From VBDM01 sp049663805 (GTDB lineage Bacteria; Pseudomonadota; Gammaproteobacteria; Burkholderiales; SG8-39): a stretch of DNA of 38,738 nt. A model generated the notes under the pieces. That model was given only the letters and a program-made list of their open reading frames with translations. It was not told the origin of the DNA and did not search any database. Each line of letters opens with the position of its first letter. Position 1 is the stretch's first letter. A program made the translations under genes and the position numbers. The stretch spans positions 1 through 38,738 of the forward strand of contig JBATEB010000178.1 of NCBI GenBank assembly GCA_049663805.1, given 5' to 3'. This document shows, piece after piece, positions 15,398-24,320 of this stretch.

Positions 15398-16813
15398 TCA
15401 GTCCTGCTTCGTCGCCGCGCCGAGCACGGCAAATCGCGTTGCCAGCGCCACCATCTCGGGCGCTCTTTCCTGCCAGCGCGGCTCCTGCTGGATGCAGGTG
15501 CGGTACGCCTTGGTGATGAGTTGGAGGCACGCGTGCCACGCTATGGCAGACTCGTCTGCGGTCCACGCCGCCCCCTGGCGATAGCTGTCGAGCAGGACGC
15601 GAATCATGCCCGGCAAGCGCGTGCCCTCGACTCCTGCCTGGTGACGCCCGAGCCCGCGCAGGTGCGCATCGACGATCAGGTCGGCGAGATCCTGCGCCGG
15701 GTCGCCCCGGGTCCACTCGTCGAAGTCGAACAGCGCGAGCACGCCGTCGTTCGCCAGCCGAAACTGATCGAAATGCATGTCTCCGTGAATGACGCACTCC
15801 GGTGCCGGAGCGAGCCCGCTCAGCTCCGTCTGCGCGTGTCCGATGAGGCCCTCGAGTACGCCGGCAAGCCGGGGAAACGCCTGCCCCAGCTTGCGCGCCT
15901 TCTTGCGTGCATCCGCCAGGCGCGACTCGCGGGTGACCGTTTGCGTCATGGGAAGCGCGGCCCGGTGCAGCCTTGCCAGGCAGCGGCCGATGGCCGCCAG
16001 CGGCGCGCGGCAGGTTCCGGCCGCACCCAGCGCTTCGGTCAGCGGCGCTCCGCTCAACTCTTCCTGCCATACCGTGCGCTGCTCCGCGCAGTAGGCCAGG
16101 GGTCGCGCCACGCGCACGCCCAGAACGCGCGCGGCCGCACGACAGTGCCGCATGCGCTCCAGCACCTGCTCGCCGGTGTCGTCACCGAACACCTTGGCGA
16201 ACAAGACCAGGCGATCGCCCTCGGGCCCGTAGCCGATGTCGTAGCGCAGGATGCAGCGTTGCTCGGGACGATAGCGAACGATCTGCGTCTTGATGTCGCG
16301 GATCGCCTCCGGCCCGGAAAAAGGCAGGCTTGCATAAGGCAGATGCCGCAGGACCCGCTCGCCGTCCGCCAGCTCGCGTAACTGCGGCAGGCGCGGATCG
16401 TCGGGAAAGTTCCAGACGATCATGTCCAGTTCGGGCACCAGCCGGGCGCGACAGGGAACGGCCTCGCCGCGCGCCGCGGTCTCGAGCTTGCCGAACTCGA
16501 TGCGGCTGCGTCCGTCCAGGTAGGCCCTGCCGTAAATCCACGGCGCCGTCGCGCCGCCACCGACTTCGAGCTCGTAGCAAACGCAAAGGAACGACTTTTG
16601 CCACGAAGCGGGCTTCGAGTAAGTCCGGGCGCGCGCATACAGCACGCGACACTCCGAGACCTCGAGCGACGCGCCCAGCAATGCCGGCAGGCGCCCGCGC
16701 CACCGCTGGCGCATCGCCGCCGGGTCGACGTAATGGGCAAAGGCACCTACCGGCGGCTGACCGTGCGGTGAGGGGTCGTGGGCGATTGCCGGGGCGCCGC
16801 CGGGCAGAGTCAT
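15398..16813 (-). CDS. APH-fold phosphotransferase, copy 2 of glycan operon
   Basis: This 471-residue protein has a C-terminal kinase domain of the aminoglycoside/choline phosphotransferase superfamily. The catalytic loop is VIHGDMHFDQF near residue 340 and the metal-binding segment is LFDFDEWTRGDPAQDLADL. The N-terminal half contains IVRYRPEQRCILRYDIGYGPEGDRL, which matches a corresponding segment in the neighbouring kinase (VKYRPGRNCLIGYKL), so the two are paralogues. Such kinases phosphorylate small hydroxylated molecules, and here a sugar or glycan intermediate is likely. Antibiotic resistance is unlikely given the context. The ATG at 16813 overlaps the upstream stop by ATGA. No signal peptide or membrane segment is seen. 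Confidence 0.82.
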   Translation of the reverse strand: MTLPGGAPAIAHDPSPHGQPPVGAFAHYVDPAAMRQRWRGRLPALLGASLEVSECRVLYARARTYSKPASWQKSFLCVCYELEVGGGATAPWIYGRAYLDGRSRIEFGKLETAARGEAVPCRARLVPELDMIVWNFPDDPRLPQLRELADGERVLRHLPYASLPFSGPEAIRDIKTQIVRYRPEQRCILRYDIGYGPEGDRLVLFAKVFGDDTGEQVLERMRHCRAAARVLGVRVARPLAYCAEQRTVWQEELSGAPLTEALGAAGTCRAPLAAIGRCLARLHRAALPMTQTVTRESRLADARKKARKLGQAFPRLAGVLEGLIGHAQTELSGLAPAPECVIHGDMHFDQFRLANDGVLALFDFDEWTRGDPAQDLADLIVDAHLRGLGRHQAGVEGTRLPGMIRVLLDSYRQGAAWTADESAIAWHACLQLITKAYRTCIQQEPRWQERAPEMVALATRFAVLGAATKQD

Positions 16814-18249
16814 GCCGCCTCCCGCGCCGCGCGAGCTGTCTGGCCGACCCGGCCCGAAGCGAAGCGTGCCGGTGCCCCGATCAAACCCACCCGGGTGATA
16901 CGCGCGGCGATGTCCACCAGCTCGCCGAGGATTTCCATGCGTCCCGGCTTGAGCGAGGTCACGCAGCGAAACGCGCGCTCGTTCAGCAGCGCCGCCGCCG
17001 TGTACCAGTCGACCTCCTCGTCCGCCACCGGCCAGGGCGCCGCCCGGCGATAAGCCTGCACGATATGGTTCAGCACCGGCGTGAGTGCGTCGAGCGCCGT
17101 GCCGGAAAGGCAGGCGCGATAGGTCAGCTCGGCCAGCAGGCTCCCCAGTTCCGCCAGCGGGGGGCCGTTCGACACCATATCCAGATCGATCAGGTACACG
17201 CGCGCGTCGTCGACCAGGATATTGTTGGAATGCAGATCTCCATGGAGGGTCGCGGAAGCGCGGGTGTCCAGGCCGGGCGCGCGGGACAGCAGCTGCCCGG
17301 TCGCCCGCGCCAACACCGCCGCGCAGGAGGGTTGCGCGCGCGCCACCAGCGCCTCGGTAGCCGGCAAGCGCTCGGCGATATCGCTTGCGGCAACGCGGCG
17401 CGCCGCCCTGAGCGGTGTGCGATGCAATGCCGCCAGGGCGCGCGCCGCGCGCGCCAACGGCCTCGTGTCGAGGATCGACCGATCGAGCAGGCTGTCCAGC
17501 GTCCGGCCGGGGACGCGCTCCTGCCACAGCAGCCGATGCTCCGGCTGATAGGCAAGCGGGCGGGCGTAGGACGCGCCGTCCCGATCGCCGTTCTGCCAGA
17601 GCCGGGTCATGCAGCGAAAGGTCTCCGAACCGGCGTCGTCGTAGCGGGTCTTGCCCAGCACCGACCAGGCGCGGCGCGGCGCGCCGCGGGCCTGCGCCAG
17701 CGTCAGCGTTGCGTTGACGGTGCACGAGTGCTCGGGGAAGTAGCACGAGACGGCGTGGAAAACGTCGGCGATTTTCCAGTCATCACCCCAATGCGCGCGC
17801 ACGACCGGGGACAGCAGCTCCTCGCGCAGCCGCGCGGAGTCGGTCATGACCGGCAGGGCGCCGAGCTTGCGCTCGTGGGGAAACGCCCATACGACCATGT
17901 CGAGCGGCGCGATCAGGGAAACCGGCGCGAACCACGGGCCCCTCGTCTGCGTCCCGCCCGATGCCTTGTGGAAGCGTGCCCGCGCCTCCTCGGGTGCGTA
18001 AATGCCGACGCACAACCGTTGTTCGCTGCGCGCTCCGGTCGCCGGCTCGCGCAGCTCGAGCTTGTATCCGATGAGACAATTGCGCCCGGGACGATACTTC
18101 ACGCGCTCGATGTCGCAGGTGGTCGGCTCGAGCGAATTGCCGCCGGCCAGCAGGTAGCGCTCGAACACGCCGCGCATCGCGCGCGCATCGAGCGCGCTCG
18201 CCAGCTGCGGCAACACGGGGTCGGACGGGATGAGGCGGGCGCTCGTCAT
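16810..18249 (-). CDS. APH-fold phosphotransferase, copy 1 of glycan operon
   Basis: This 479-residue cytoplasmic kinase-like protein has a catalytic loop TLHGDLHSNNILVDD near residue 335 followed by YLIDLDMVSNGPPLAELGSLLAEL, the aspartate-containing metal-binding segment of the APH/choline-kinase superfamily. The N-terminal half carries VKYRPGRNCLIGYKLEL, shared with the next gene. It therefore seems to be one of a tandem pair from an old duplication. The start at 18249 lies 4 nt past the heparinase-like stop and begins MTSARLIPSDPVLP. Its substrate is probably a sugar or glycan carrier made by the neighbouring transferases. That is inferred from context only. Confidence 0.82.
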   Translation of the reverse strand: MTSARLIPSDPVLPQLASALDARAMRGVFERYLLAGGNSLEPTTCDIERVKYRPGRNCLIGYKLELREPATGARSEQRLCVGIYAPEEARARFHKASGGTQTRGPWFAPVSLIAPLDMVVWAFPHERKLGALPVMTDSARLREELLSPVVRAHWGDDWKIADVFHAVSCYFPEHSCTVNATLTLAQARGAPRRAWSVLGKTRYDDAGSETFRCMTRLWQNGDRDGASYARPLAYQPEHRLLWQERVPGRTLDSLLDRSILDTRPLARAARALAALHRTPLRAARRVAASDIAERLPATEALVARAQPSCAAVLARATGQLLSRAPGLDTRASATLHGDLHSNNILVDDARVYLIDLDMVSNGPPLAELGSLLAELTYRACLSGTALDALTPVLNHIVQAYRRAAPWPVADEEVDWYTAAALLNERAFRCVTSLKPGRMEILGELVDIAARITRVGLIGAPARFASGRVGQTARAAREAA

Positions 18250-18252
18250 CGC

Positions 18253-20328
18253 TCAGGCTCCTTCCCAGTTGATCGCCTGGCCGCTTTCCTCGAGACGCGC
18301 CCCGGAATTCGCGTGCACCGCGACAATCTCGCCGTAGGCATTCTCGCGCAGCAGCAAATGACCGCCGCTGAACAGGTAGGGACCGAAGCGCCAGCGGCCC
18401 GGACCGCCGCCGGAATAGAAACAGTAGTCGGTGGTGCTGCGGGGTCCTTCGCCCACGTTTACGCAGAGCGCATAGGCGCCCCTGGCCGATCCCTCCTCGG
18501 CGAGCACCGGCAGCTCGCGCAGGCTGATATCGGGCGCGCCGTCCCGATGGGGGTAGAGCACGGTGTGAAACGCGGCGTCGCCGCCGTGTTGGCGAAATTG
18601 CACGACCGGCGCCGGGAGCTTGTGGCCGTAGCGGTAGGACACGAAGCCCGGCTCGACGCCGATGTCCATCGGATCCCCGCAATCCTCCTGCGCGATCACC
18701 AGGTTGGGCGAGCAGAACTTGAGCGTACCGCGCTCGCGCCTGATCGTCAGCCGATCCTGCGCGTGTTCTCCGAGGTGAAACAGCAGGTCGTAGCGGTGCG
18801 GGCTGGGGCTCGACAGCGTGTCGCATACGATCCAGTATTCGCCGAAGGCGAAGAAGATGCGCCGTTCATGCAGCGCATCGTACTCGTGGCTGGCGGCCAC
18901 CCCGTGCAGAAAATCGAAGCCCGGCCGGCTCGCGAAAACGCGCAATTCATGTTCCGGGGCGGAACCGGTCACCTTGTGGCGCACGCTGCCCCGGGCGTGC
19001 CGCGTGACTTCCTTCACGACCCGCGGCTCGTAGCGCGTCTGGTTCTTGCCGTCGACCGACACGGTGTTGTGAAATGCCGTGCCGCGAAACCTCACGCGCC
19101 AGTTTTCCTCGCCGGCCTCGCTGTAGGTATAGCGCCCCGGGTCGACGATGAGCGAACGCCCGTAGGCCGCCAGCTCGAAGCTCAGGCAGTCGAAATGGCC
19201 GTGATTGCCGGCGCCCAGCGGCCCGCAGTCGAACACCAGGTACTGCTCGTCGCCGAACGCCGTGCCTCGCTCACCCCAGCCGCTGCGCACGATGGCGTAG
19301 CCGCCGTCGGGAAAATGCACCGAGCGCTCCCTCGGCGGTGTGCCGCGCTCGCCCCGGGTGGCGACGTACAGCATGTCCTCGCGGCCGTACAATTCGTGCC
19401 CCTGGCCGAGCAGCTCGAGAAACCCGCGCGCGTCGCCGTCGCTCAGCGCCGGGACGACGCCGTCGGGCTTGTGAACGTGCATGCAGAACTCGAGGGCGCG
19501 CGTGAGCCGCTCGTCCACCTGCGGCGGCACGCGGACGCCGTTCAGCTGGGCCAGCCGCCGCACGCACAGGTAGTTCTTCACCACCAGCTGGTGATAGTCG
19601 GTGGACAGTTCGCAATGAACGCCGTCCGGCAGCAGATCGGTCTGCATGTTGCGCGCGATTTCGGCAAGCGAGAAATCGACCCAATATCGTGCGTCGCGCA
19701 TTTCGGGAAACACCACGCCGGCAAGGAATATCGCGTACAGCTCGAGCGTGCGGTGGTTGCGCGCCGGGGTGAGGTTGTCGCAAAGGAAGCCGACCTGTTC
19801 GGCCAGCGACTTCAGCAGGCGCCGGTGAAATAGCGGGCAGATCGGTGCCTCACGGCTCTGGCTTACAAAATAGTAATAGGCATAGATCCAGTTCTGCACG
19901 CGCCGGCCGGTCACGTCGGCGGCGATGAAGCCGGGGGGCGTTTGCTCGATCCAGGAGGACGTCAGCGCCACCCACTTTTCCAGGTAGCGCCGCTCGCCGG
20001 TGTCCGCGTACGCCACGCCGAGACCGACGCCGTAGTAGAACTTGTGCAGCAGGATGTGCCATTCCACGTCCGCGCTCGGATTGGCGAGCCAGTCGATGGG
20101 ATCGGGCAGAGGGAAGGTCTCGCCGTTGAATTCGAAACGGTTCTCGAGAATCGCGTCGATCTTGTCCCGGCGGGTTTCGTCCGGATCGGCGATCGCGAAG
20201 AAATGAACGTTCGAGCGGCCGCGATAGTGATCGAGCAGGGCGTCCGGGCTGAGGCCGTCGAACGGCGCGAGCAGGAACGCGTCGCCGTACTCGCCTTCGG
20301 GGTATCGCACTCGCGCCGCGAGACTCAT
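18253..20328 (-). CDS. Heparinase II/III-like family protein
   Basis: This 691-residue protein combines an alpha/alpha-toroid N-terminal half (WHILLHKFYYGVGLGVAYA, RVQNWIYAYYYFVSQS, RNHRTLELYAIFLAGVVFPE, ELSTDYHQLVVKNYL) with a C-terminal beta-sandwich. The sandwich contains the heparinase II/III hallmark GNHGHFDCLSFELAAYGRSLIVDPG near residue 373 and FHNTVSVDGKNQTRYEP. Characterised relatives cleave uronic-acid-containing polysaccharides by beta-elimination. No signal peptide is visible, which is odd for a polysaccharide lyase. It may edit polymer in the cytoplasm, travel by another route, or be a non-catalytic modifying enzyme, as suggested for homologues in exopolysaccharide loci. The ATG at 20328 overlaps the glycosyltransferase stop (ATGA). 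Confidence 0.85.
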   Translation of the reverse strand: MSLAARVRYPEGEYGDAFLLAPFDGLSPDALLDHYRGRSNVHFFAIADPDETRRDKIDAILENRFEFNGETFPLPDPIDWLANPSADVEWHILLHKFYYGVGLGVAYADTGERRYLEKWVALTSSWIEQTPPGFIAADVTGRRVQNWIYAYYYFVSQSREAPICPLFHRRLLKSLAEQVGFLCDNLTPARNHRTLELYAIFLAGVVFPEMRDARYWVDFSLAEIARNMQTDLLPDGVHCELSTDYHQLVVKNYLCVRRLAQLNGVRVPPQVDERLTRALEFCMHVHKPDGVVPALSDGDARGFLELLGQGHELYGREDMLYVATRGERGTPPRERSVHFPDGGYAIVRSGWGERGTAFGDEQYLVFDCGPLGAGNHGHFDCLSFELAAYGRSLIVDPGRYTYSEAGEENWRVRFRGTAFHNTVSVDGKNQTRYEPRVVKEVTRHARGSVRHKVTGSAPEHELRVFASRPGFDFLHGVAASHEYDALHERRIFFAFGEYWIVCDTLSSPSPHRYDLLFHLGEHAQDRLTIRRERGTLKFCSPNLVIAQEDCGDPMDIGVEPGFVSYRYGHKLPAPVVQFRQHGGDAAFHTVLYPHRDGAPDISLRELPVLAEEGSARGAYALCVNVGEGPRSTTDYCFYSGGGPGRWRFGPYLFSGGHLLLRENAYGEIVAVHANSGARLEESGQAINWEGA

Positions 20329-21755
20329 GCCGTCGCCCTCGCCGGCTGCATGGCCTCGACGAACAGCGCCTTGAGCTGCAACGTGGTCTTGCGCGAGTCG
20401 AACACCTCGCACACCCGCTCGCGCCCGCCCTCGCCCAGGCGCCGGCGCAGCGCGCGGTCCTGCAGGAGCTGCTGCAGCGCGGCGGCCAGCGCCTGCGCAT
20501 CGCGCTCGGGCACGATCGAGCCGTCGATCCGGTCGCGCACCAGTTCCGGTATGCCCGAAACCGCGGTGGTCACGACCGCCAGTCCGCAGGCCATCGCCTC
20601 GGCCAGCACGTTGGGAATGCCGTCGCGGTCGCCGTCCGCGGCCACCAGGCAGGGAAGCGAGAAGATGTGCGACGCCCGGTAAAGCCGGCGAAGCGCGCCG
20701 TGCGTGACCGCGCCGTGCATCCTGACGGTGTCCTCGAGCCCGAGCTCGCTGATCCTTCTCCGGATCGATCCCGACTGATCCCCGCTTTCACCTATCATCA
20801 GGCAGCGGAAACGCTCGCCGCGGGCTTTCAGCAACGCACAGGCCTCGACCAGGTAGCCGAATCCCTTCTTCTCCACGAAGCGCCCCACCGCAAGAATCTG
20901 CGGCACGGAATCTCCGGCTCGCTCGCGCGCCGCCGGAGCGAAGTAGTCGGTGTCGAGCCCGTGGTAGACCCTGTGGACCCGGCCGCAATCCGGAAAGCGC
21001 CGCGCGAGGTGGTCGGCATTGGCGCCGGTGCAGGTGGCCACGAAGCGTGCGGCCTTCAGCTTGCAGGCGAGCAGGTCGCCGGGATTCTGATCGGTCTGAT
21101 AAATGTCCTTGGCATGGGCGGTAAAACTGAACGGCACGCCGGTCAGGCGGCTCGCCATCCAGGTGATGGTCGTCGCGCCATGGCAAAAATGGCCGTGCAG
21201 GTGACGCACGGTCCCGGCCTCGATGACCTGCCACGCGATGTGGCCCGCCTGCAGGAACTCCTTGATGAACACCTTGCGCGGCCGCGCGAACCGGCTGTGG
21301 CGATACTTCCAGCTCATGGCGACGGCCAGGCCCAGCGTGGCGAGATAGGCACGAGGCTTCTTTTTCAGCAGGCGCGCGTGAGCGGCGGCGTACCGGGGCC
21401 CGTTACGCCACAGCCACGCGATCAGGTTCGTGCCCGAGAGCGACGTCACCTCGGGCAGATAGCTGAGCGGCGCGCGAATGCGACCGACCACGTCGTGCGT
21501 CTTGTCCATGTCGCCGCGCTTGACCGCAAACAACCTCAGCCTGAATCCCAGTTGCTCGAGCAGGTGGATCTCGTGGGTGATGAACGTTTCCGACAAGCGC
21601 GGGAAGCCCATCAGCACGAAGCCGAGCTCGCCGGCGTCGTTCGAGGGCACGGCGGCGAGGTCCGGCATGGGGCGCGGCTCGACGCTGCGATCGGCGCGCG
21701 CCGGGCCGCGCGCCTCGAAGGCGCCGCGGAGCGATTGCGTCAATTCCCCGCGCAT
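20325..21755 (-). CDS. GT4 glycosyltransferase, WcaL-like, copy 2
   Basis: This 476-residue GT-B retaining glycosyltransferase has an N-terminal acceptor domain with FVLMGFPRLSETFITHEIHLL, the LSETFI signature of colanic-acid WcaL-like enzymes, and FTAHAKDIYQTD. The C-terminal donor domain has ILAVGRFVEKKGFGYLVEAC and the EX7E-type region AADGDRDGIPNVLAEAMACGL. It is strongly similar to the preceding gene, giving a tandem GT4 pair. The start MRGELTQSLR at 21755 overlaps the upstream gene by 16 nt and has AGGAG about 9 nt upstream. A later start at MPDLAAVPS would remove the overlap. It likely adds one sugar to a lipid-linked intermediate at the inner membrane. Donor and acceptor are unknown. 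Confidence 0.88.
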   Translation of the reverse strand: MRGELTQSLRGAFEARGPARADRSVEPRPMPDLAAVPSNDAGELGFVLMGFPRLSETFITHEIHLLEQLGFRLRLFAVKRGDMDKTHDVVGRIRAPLSYLPEVTSLSGTNLIAWLWRNGPRYAAAHARLLKKKPRAYLATLGLAVAMSWKYRHSRFARPRKVFIKEFLQAGHIAWQVIEAGTVRHLHGHFCHGATTITWMASRLTGVPFSFTAHAKDIYQTDQNPGDLLACKLKAARFVATCTGANADHLARRFPDCGRVHRVYHGLDTDYFAPAARERAGDSVPQILAVGRFVEKKGFGYLVEACALLKARGERFRCLMIGESGDQSGSIRRRISELGLEDTVRMHGAVTHGALRRLYRASHIFSLPCLVAADGDRDGIPNVLAEAMACGLAVVTTAVSGIPELVRDRIDGSIVPERDAQALAAALQQLLQDRALRRRLGEGGRERVCEVFDSRKTTLQLKALFVEAMQPARATA

Positions 21756-23002
21756 AGGATCCGCTCCTCTCCGGGCGCGACCGCCGGCGCGACCCCCGCG
21801 GCGGCGCGCGAAAGCAGCCCGTATACCAGCTTCAGGTTGTCTTCGTTGCGGAACAGCCTCGCGACCGTGCGGCGTCCGCCCGCGCCCAGCCGCGCGCGCA
21901 AACTTGCGTCGGCGATCAGGCGCTGCATGGCCGCGGCGAGCGCGGGGGCATCCTGCGGCGGAACCAGCAAGCCGTTGTCCTGGTGCACCACGATTTCGGG
22001 AATGCCGGACACCGTGGTGGCCACGACGGGCAGCTCGGTGGCCATCGCCTCGATCAGCACGTTGGGGATGCCGTCGCGGTCTCCGTCCCGGGTAATCTCG
22101 CAGGGCAGCGCGAACAGCGTCGCATCGCGGTAGCGATGGATGAGCTGCTCGTGATTCATCGTGCCGGCGAGCACGACGCGATCCTCCACGCCGAGGTCGC
22201 GAATCAACCCTTGCAGCTTGAGGCGGTCTTCTCCGTAGCCGACGATTTCGCACCTGAATGCGACGCCCCGATCGCGCAGCAGCGCGCACGCCCGGATGAG
22301 CGTGGCGAAACCCTTCTTCTCGCGCAAGCGGCCGACGCTCAGCAGCAGAGGGGGGTTCGCGGGGGGGCGCTGGCCGGGAGAAAAGCGCTCCAGGTCGATG
22401 CCGTGATACATGCGGAACACCCGGGCGTCGGGTCCGGCCAGCGCTCCGAGGTGGGCCCGGTTGCACTCGGTGCAGGTGACGGTGAAGCGCGCCCCCCGGA
22501 GCTTGCGCCGCAGCGCCGGCGCGCTGGTCGTGTAGATGTCCTTGGCATGCGCGGAGATGCTGTAGCTGATTTCCGCGAGCTGCGCGGCGAGTTCGGCAAC
22601 GCTCGCCGATTCGCTGGCGAAATGCGCGTGCAGGTGCCTGATACCCGCGCGCCGGGCCATCCGCGCAAGCGTGACCGCCTGCGCGAAAACCGACCAGCCC
22701 GCGCCCTCCCGCCGAAACGCGAAGCCCAGGCTGCGGAGATATCTCAGGGGGTATCTCAGCGCGGTCGCCGCGTGATCTTTCACGAGGCGTACCGTTGCCG
22801 GCAGTACGGCGTCGCTCAAGTACCGGACGCGCGCCCTGACCCGACTCACCTCGGCGTGGCGCAGCGCCTCGCCCGGGCGCCGCAGTGAGAAGATCTCCAG
22901 GGCGAGGCCCATGCGTTCGAGGCCCAGGATCTCGCCCAGGATGAAGGTCTCGGAGAGTTTCGGGAAGGTCTTGACCACGAGACCGATGCCGGCGGCGCTC
23001 AT
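21740..23002 (-). CDS. GT4 glycosyltransferase, WcaL-like, copy 1
   Basis: This predicted 420-residue GT-B glycosyltransferase begins MSAAGIGLVVKTFPKLSETF, the WcaL/AmsK-type start. ISYSISAHAKDIYTTSAPALR and the donor domain LLLSVGRLREKKGFATLIRAC follow. The catalytic region ITRDGDRDGIPNVLIEAMATELPVVATTVSG holds the conserved acidic residues. Shared motifs with the following gene (LSETFI, AHAKDIY, REKKGF/VEKKGF, GDRDGIPNVL) show paralogy. The ATG at 23002 overlaps the upstream stop as ATGA. It acts on the cytoplasmic face of the membrane in glycan assembly. The specific linkage cannot be deduced. Confidence 0.88.
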   Translation of the reverse strand: MSAAGIGLVVKTFPKLSETFILGEILGLERMGLALEIFSLRRPGEALRHAEVSRVRARVRYLSDAVLPATVRLVKDHAATALRYPLRYLRSLGFAFRREGAGWSVFAQAVTLARMARRAGIRHLHAHFASESASVAELAAQLAEISYSISAHAKDIYTTSAPALRRKLRGARFTVTCTECNRAHLGALAGPDARVFRMYHGIDLERFSPGQRPPANPPLLLSVGRLREKKGFATLIRACALLRDRGVAFRCEIVGYGEDRLKLQGLIRDLGVEDRVVLAGTMNHEQLIHRYRDATLFALPCEITRDGDRDGIPNVLIEAMATELPVVATTVSGIPEIVVHQDNGLLVPPQDAPALAAAMQRLIADASLRARLGAGGRRTVARLFRNEDNLKLVYGLLSRAAAGVAPAVAPGEERILCAGN

Positions 23003-24231
23003 GGCAGCGAGGCGGCCGCTTGAGCCAGCTCGAGCGGAATGCGGGGACGACGCTCCTGCAGCAGCTCGCCGACGGCTTCGCTCACGCGAGTCAGCCCGTT
23101 CAGATCGATCTGGTAGAAGCGGCTGGCCTGGACGTTGGTCCGTCCCAGCTCCTCGACCACCGCACCCATCAGGCCTTCGGGCGTCAACGCATCGGGATGA
23201 ATGGCGCGCATCAGCCCCAGGCGCGCGAGCCGTTCGGCGCGGATCCACTGTTCCAGGACCGGGCGCACGCGCGGCACCAGGATCGCGCGCTTCTTCAGGG
23301 TGAGCAGCTCGCATACGGTGTTGTAGCCGCTCATCGACACGACCAGATCGGCGGCCTCCATGAGGCCCATCATGTCGTCGGAAAATTCGATGACGCTGAC
23401 CTTGGGCAGGGAAGCGGCATCCTCGAGAATGCGCTGGTGCTGAGCCTTCGCCATCTCCGGTCCGCACACCAGCAGGCTTCTCACGTCCTCGCCCGGGGGC
23501 GACGCGCGCAAGCCCGCCAGGTAGGACGAGAGCACGCGATAGCCGTCCTCGCCGCCGCCGGCGGTGACGAGCACCAGCGGGTCCTTGCCCACGCCCAGAC
23601 GCGCGCGCAGGGTCTTGCGGTCGAACTTGCTGCGCTCGCGCCCGAGGTATCCGCAGTAGCGCAGTTTGCGGCGCGCGTTGGGCGGAAAGTCGTACTCCTT
23701 CCCGGCCTCGAATATGTCCCGTGAGCCGACCACCAGGACCTGGTCGTAGAACTCGCTGACGGCGTCGAAGTAGCCGTTCTTGCGCCATACCGGCGTGGTC
23801 GCGTCGGGATGGTCGAGGATGTCGCGCAACAGGAGGGCCATCCCGGGATGCCGGTTCCGGCGGCGCAGCAGCTCCAGCGCGGGCGCCAGTTCGTTGGCGA
23901 CGCCGAAGGGCTTCTTGTCCACGATGATCACCGCCGGATCGAAGTCGAGCACCGCGCTCAGGATCAGGTTGGAGCGCAACGTGATGAGCCTGTCGTAGGA
24001 CAGGTCGAGATACTTCACCTTGTATTCGCCCTGGACGGTCCGCGCGAGGCAGGGCAGCTTCACGTAGTCGACGCGCGGCGGAATGCGAAAGGCGTGCAGC
24101 ATGGGCGAGCCCGAAACGACGAGCACCGAGGTCTCCGGATCGCAATCGACCAGGTCCTTGGCGATCGCCAGCATGCGGCGAACGTTGCCCAGTCCAAATG
24201 TGTCGTGGCAGTAGATCAAGACCCGATTCAC
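22999..24231 (-). CDS. MurG-like predicted glycosyltransferase, first gene of glycan operon
   Basis: This 410-residue GT-B protein of the predicted COG4671-type group begins MNRVLIYCHDTFGLGNVRRM, with Asn where MurG-like enzymes usually have His in the GxGH loop. The second domain has LVLVTAGGGEDGYRVLSSYL, then SVIEFSDDMMGLMEAADLVVSMSGYNTVCELL with the donor-binding GYNT loop, and ILVPRVRPVLEQWIRAERLARLG. The GTG start at 24231 has AAGGGG about 6 nt upstream. About 80 nt separate it from the start predicted by a sigma-54-type promoter (24321-24340), so it is the first gene of the ten-gene operon. It is paralogous to 12337-13551. The sugar transferred is unknown. Confidence 0.85.
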   Translation of the reverse strand: MNRVLIYCHDTFGLGNVRRMLAIAKDLVDCDPETSVLVVSGSPMLHAFRIPPRVDYVKLPCLARTVQGEYKVKYLDLSYDRLITLRSNLILSAVLDFDPAVIIVDKKPFGVANELAPALELLRRRNRHPGMALLLRDILDHPDATTPVWRKNGYFDAVSEFYDQVLVVGSRDIFEAGKEYDFPPNARRKLRYCGYLGRERSKFDRKTLRARLGVGKDPLVLVTAGGGEDGYRVLSSYLAGLRASPPGEDVRSLLVCGPEMAKAQHQRILEDAASLPKVSVIEFSDDMMGLMEAADLVVSMSGYNTVCELLTLKKRAILVPRVRPVLEQWIRAERLARLGLMRAIHPDALTPEGLMGAVVEELGRTNVQASRFYQIDLNGLTRVSEAVGELLQERRPRIPLELAQAAASLP

Positions 24232-24320
24232 TGGTTTCCCCTTGCTGTGGTGTGAGCCAACGCCGCCATGGCGTCCCGTTTCCGTTCAGACCCGCCGTAG
24301 ATGCGGTCCTATTTCCCACT

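Noticed and set aside
15398..18249. Aminoglycoside resistance genes
   Set aside because: The APH fold is present, but the proteins are about 470-480 residues with an extra N-terminal half and sit inside a glycan operon, unlike resistance determinants.
16330..19833. Very long open frame (over 1,100 codons) on the plus strand opposite the kinases and heparinase-like gene
   Set aside because: It is antisense to three well-supported proteins and has Arg/Ala/Pro-rich low-complexity composition with no recognisable domain. High GC removes stop codons from shadow frames.
24228..24269. 13-codon frame (MAALAHTTARGNQ) overlapping the GTG start of the first glycan gene
   Set aside because: The stop-start overlap is suggestive, but there is no good ribosome-binding site, no regulatory codons and the length is within chance expectation.
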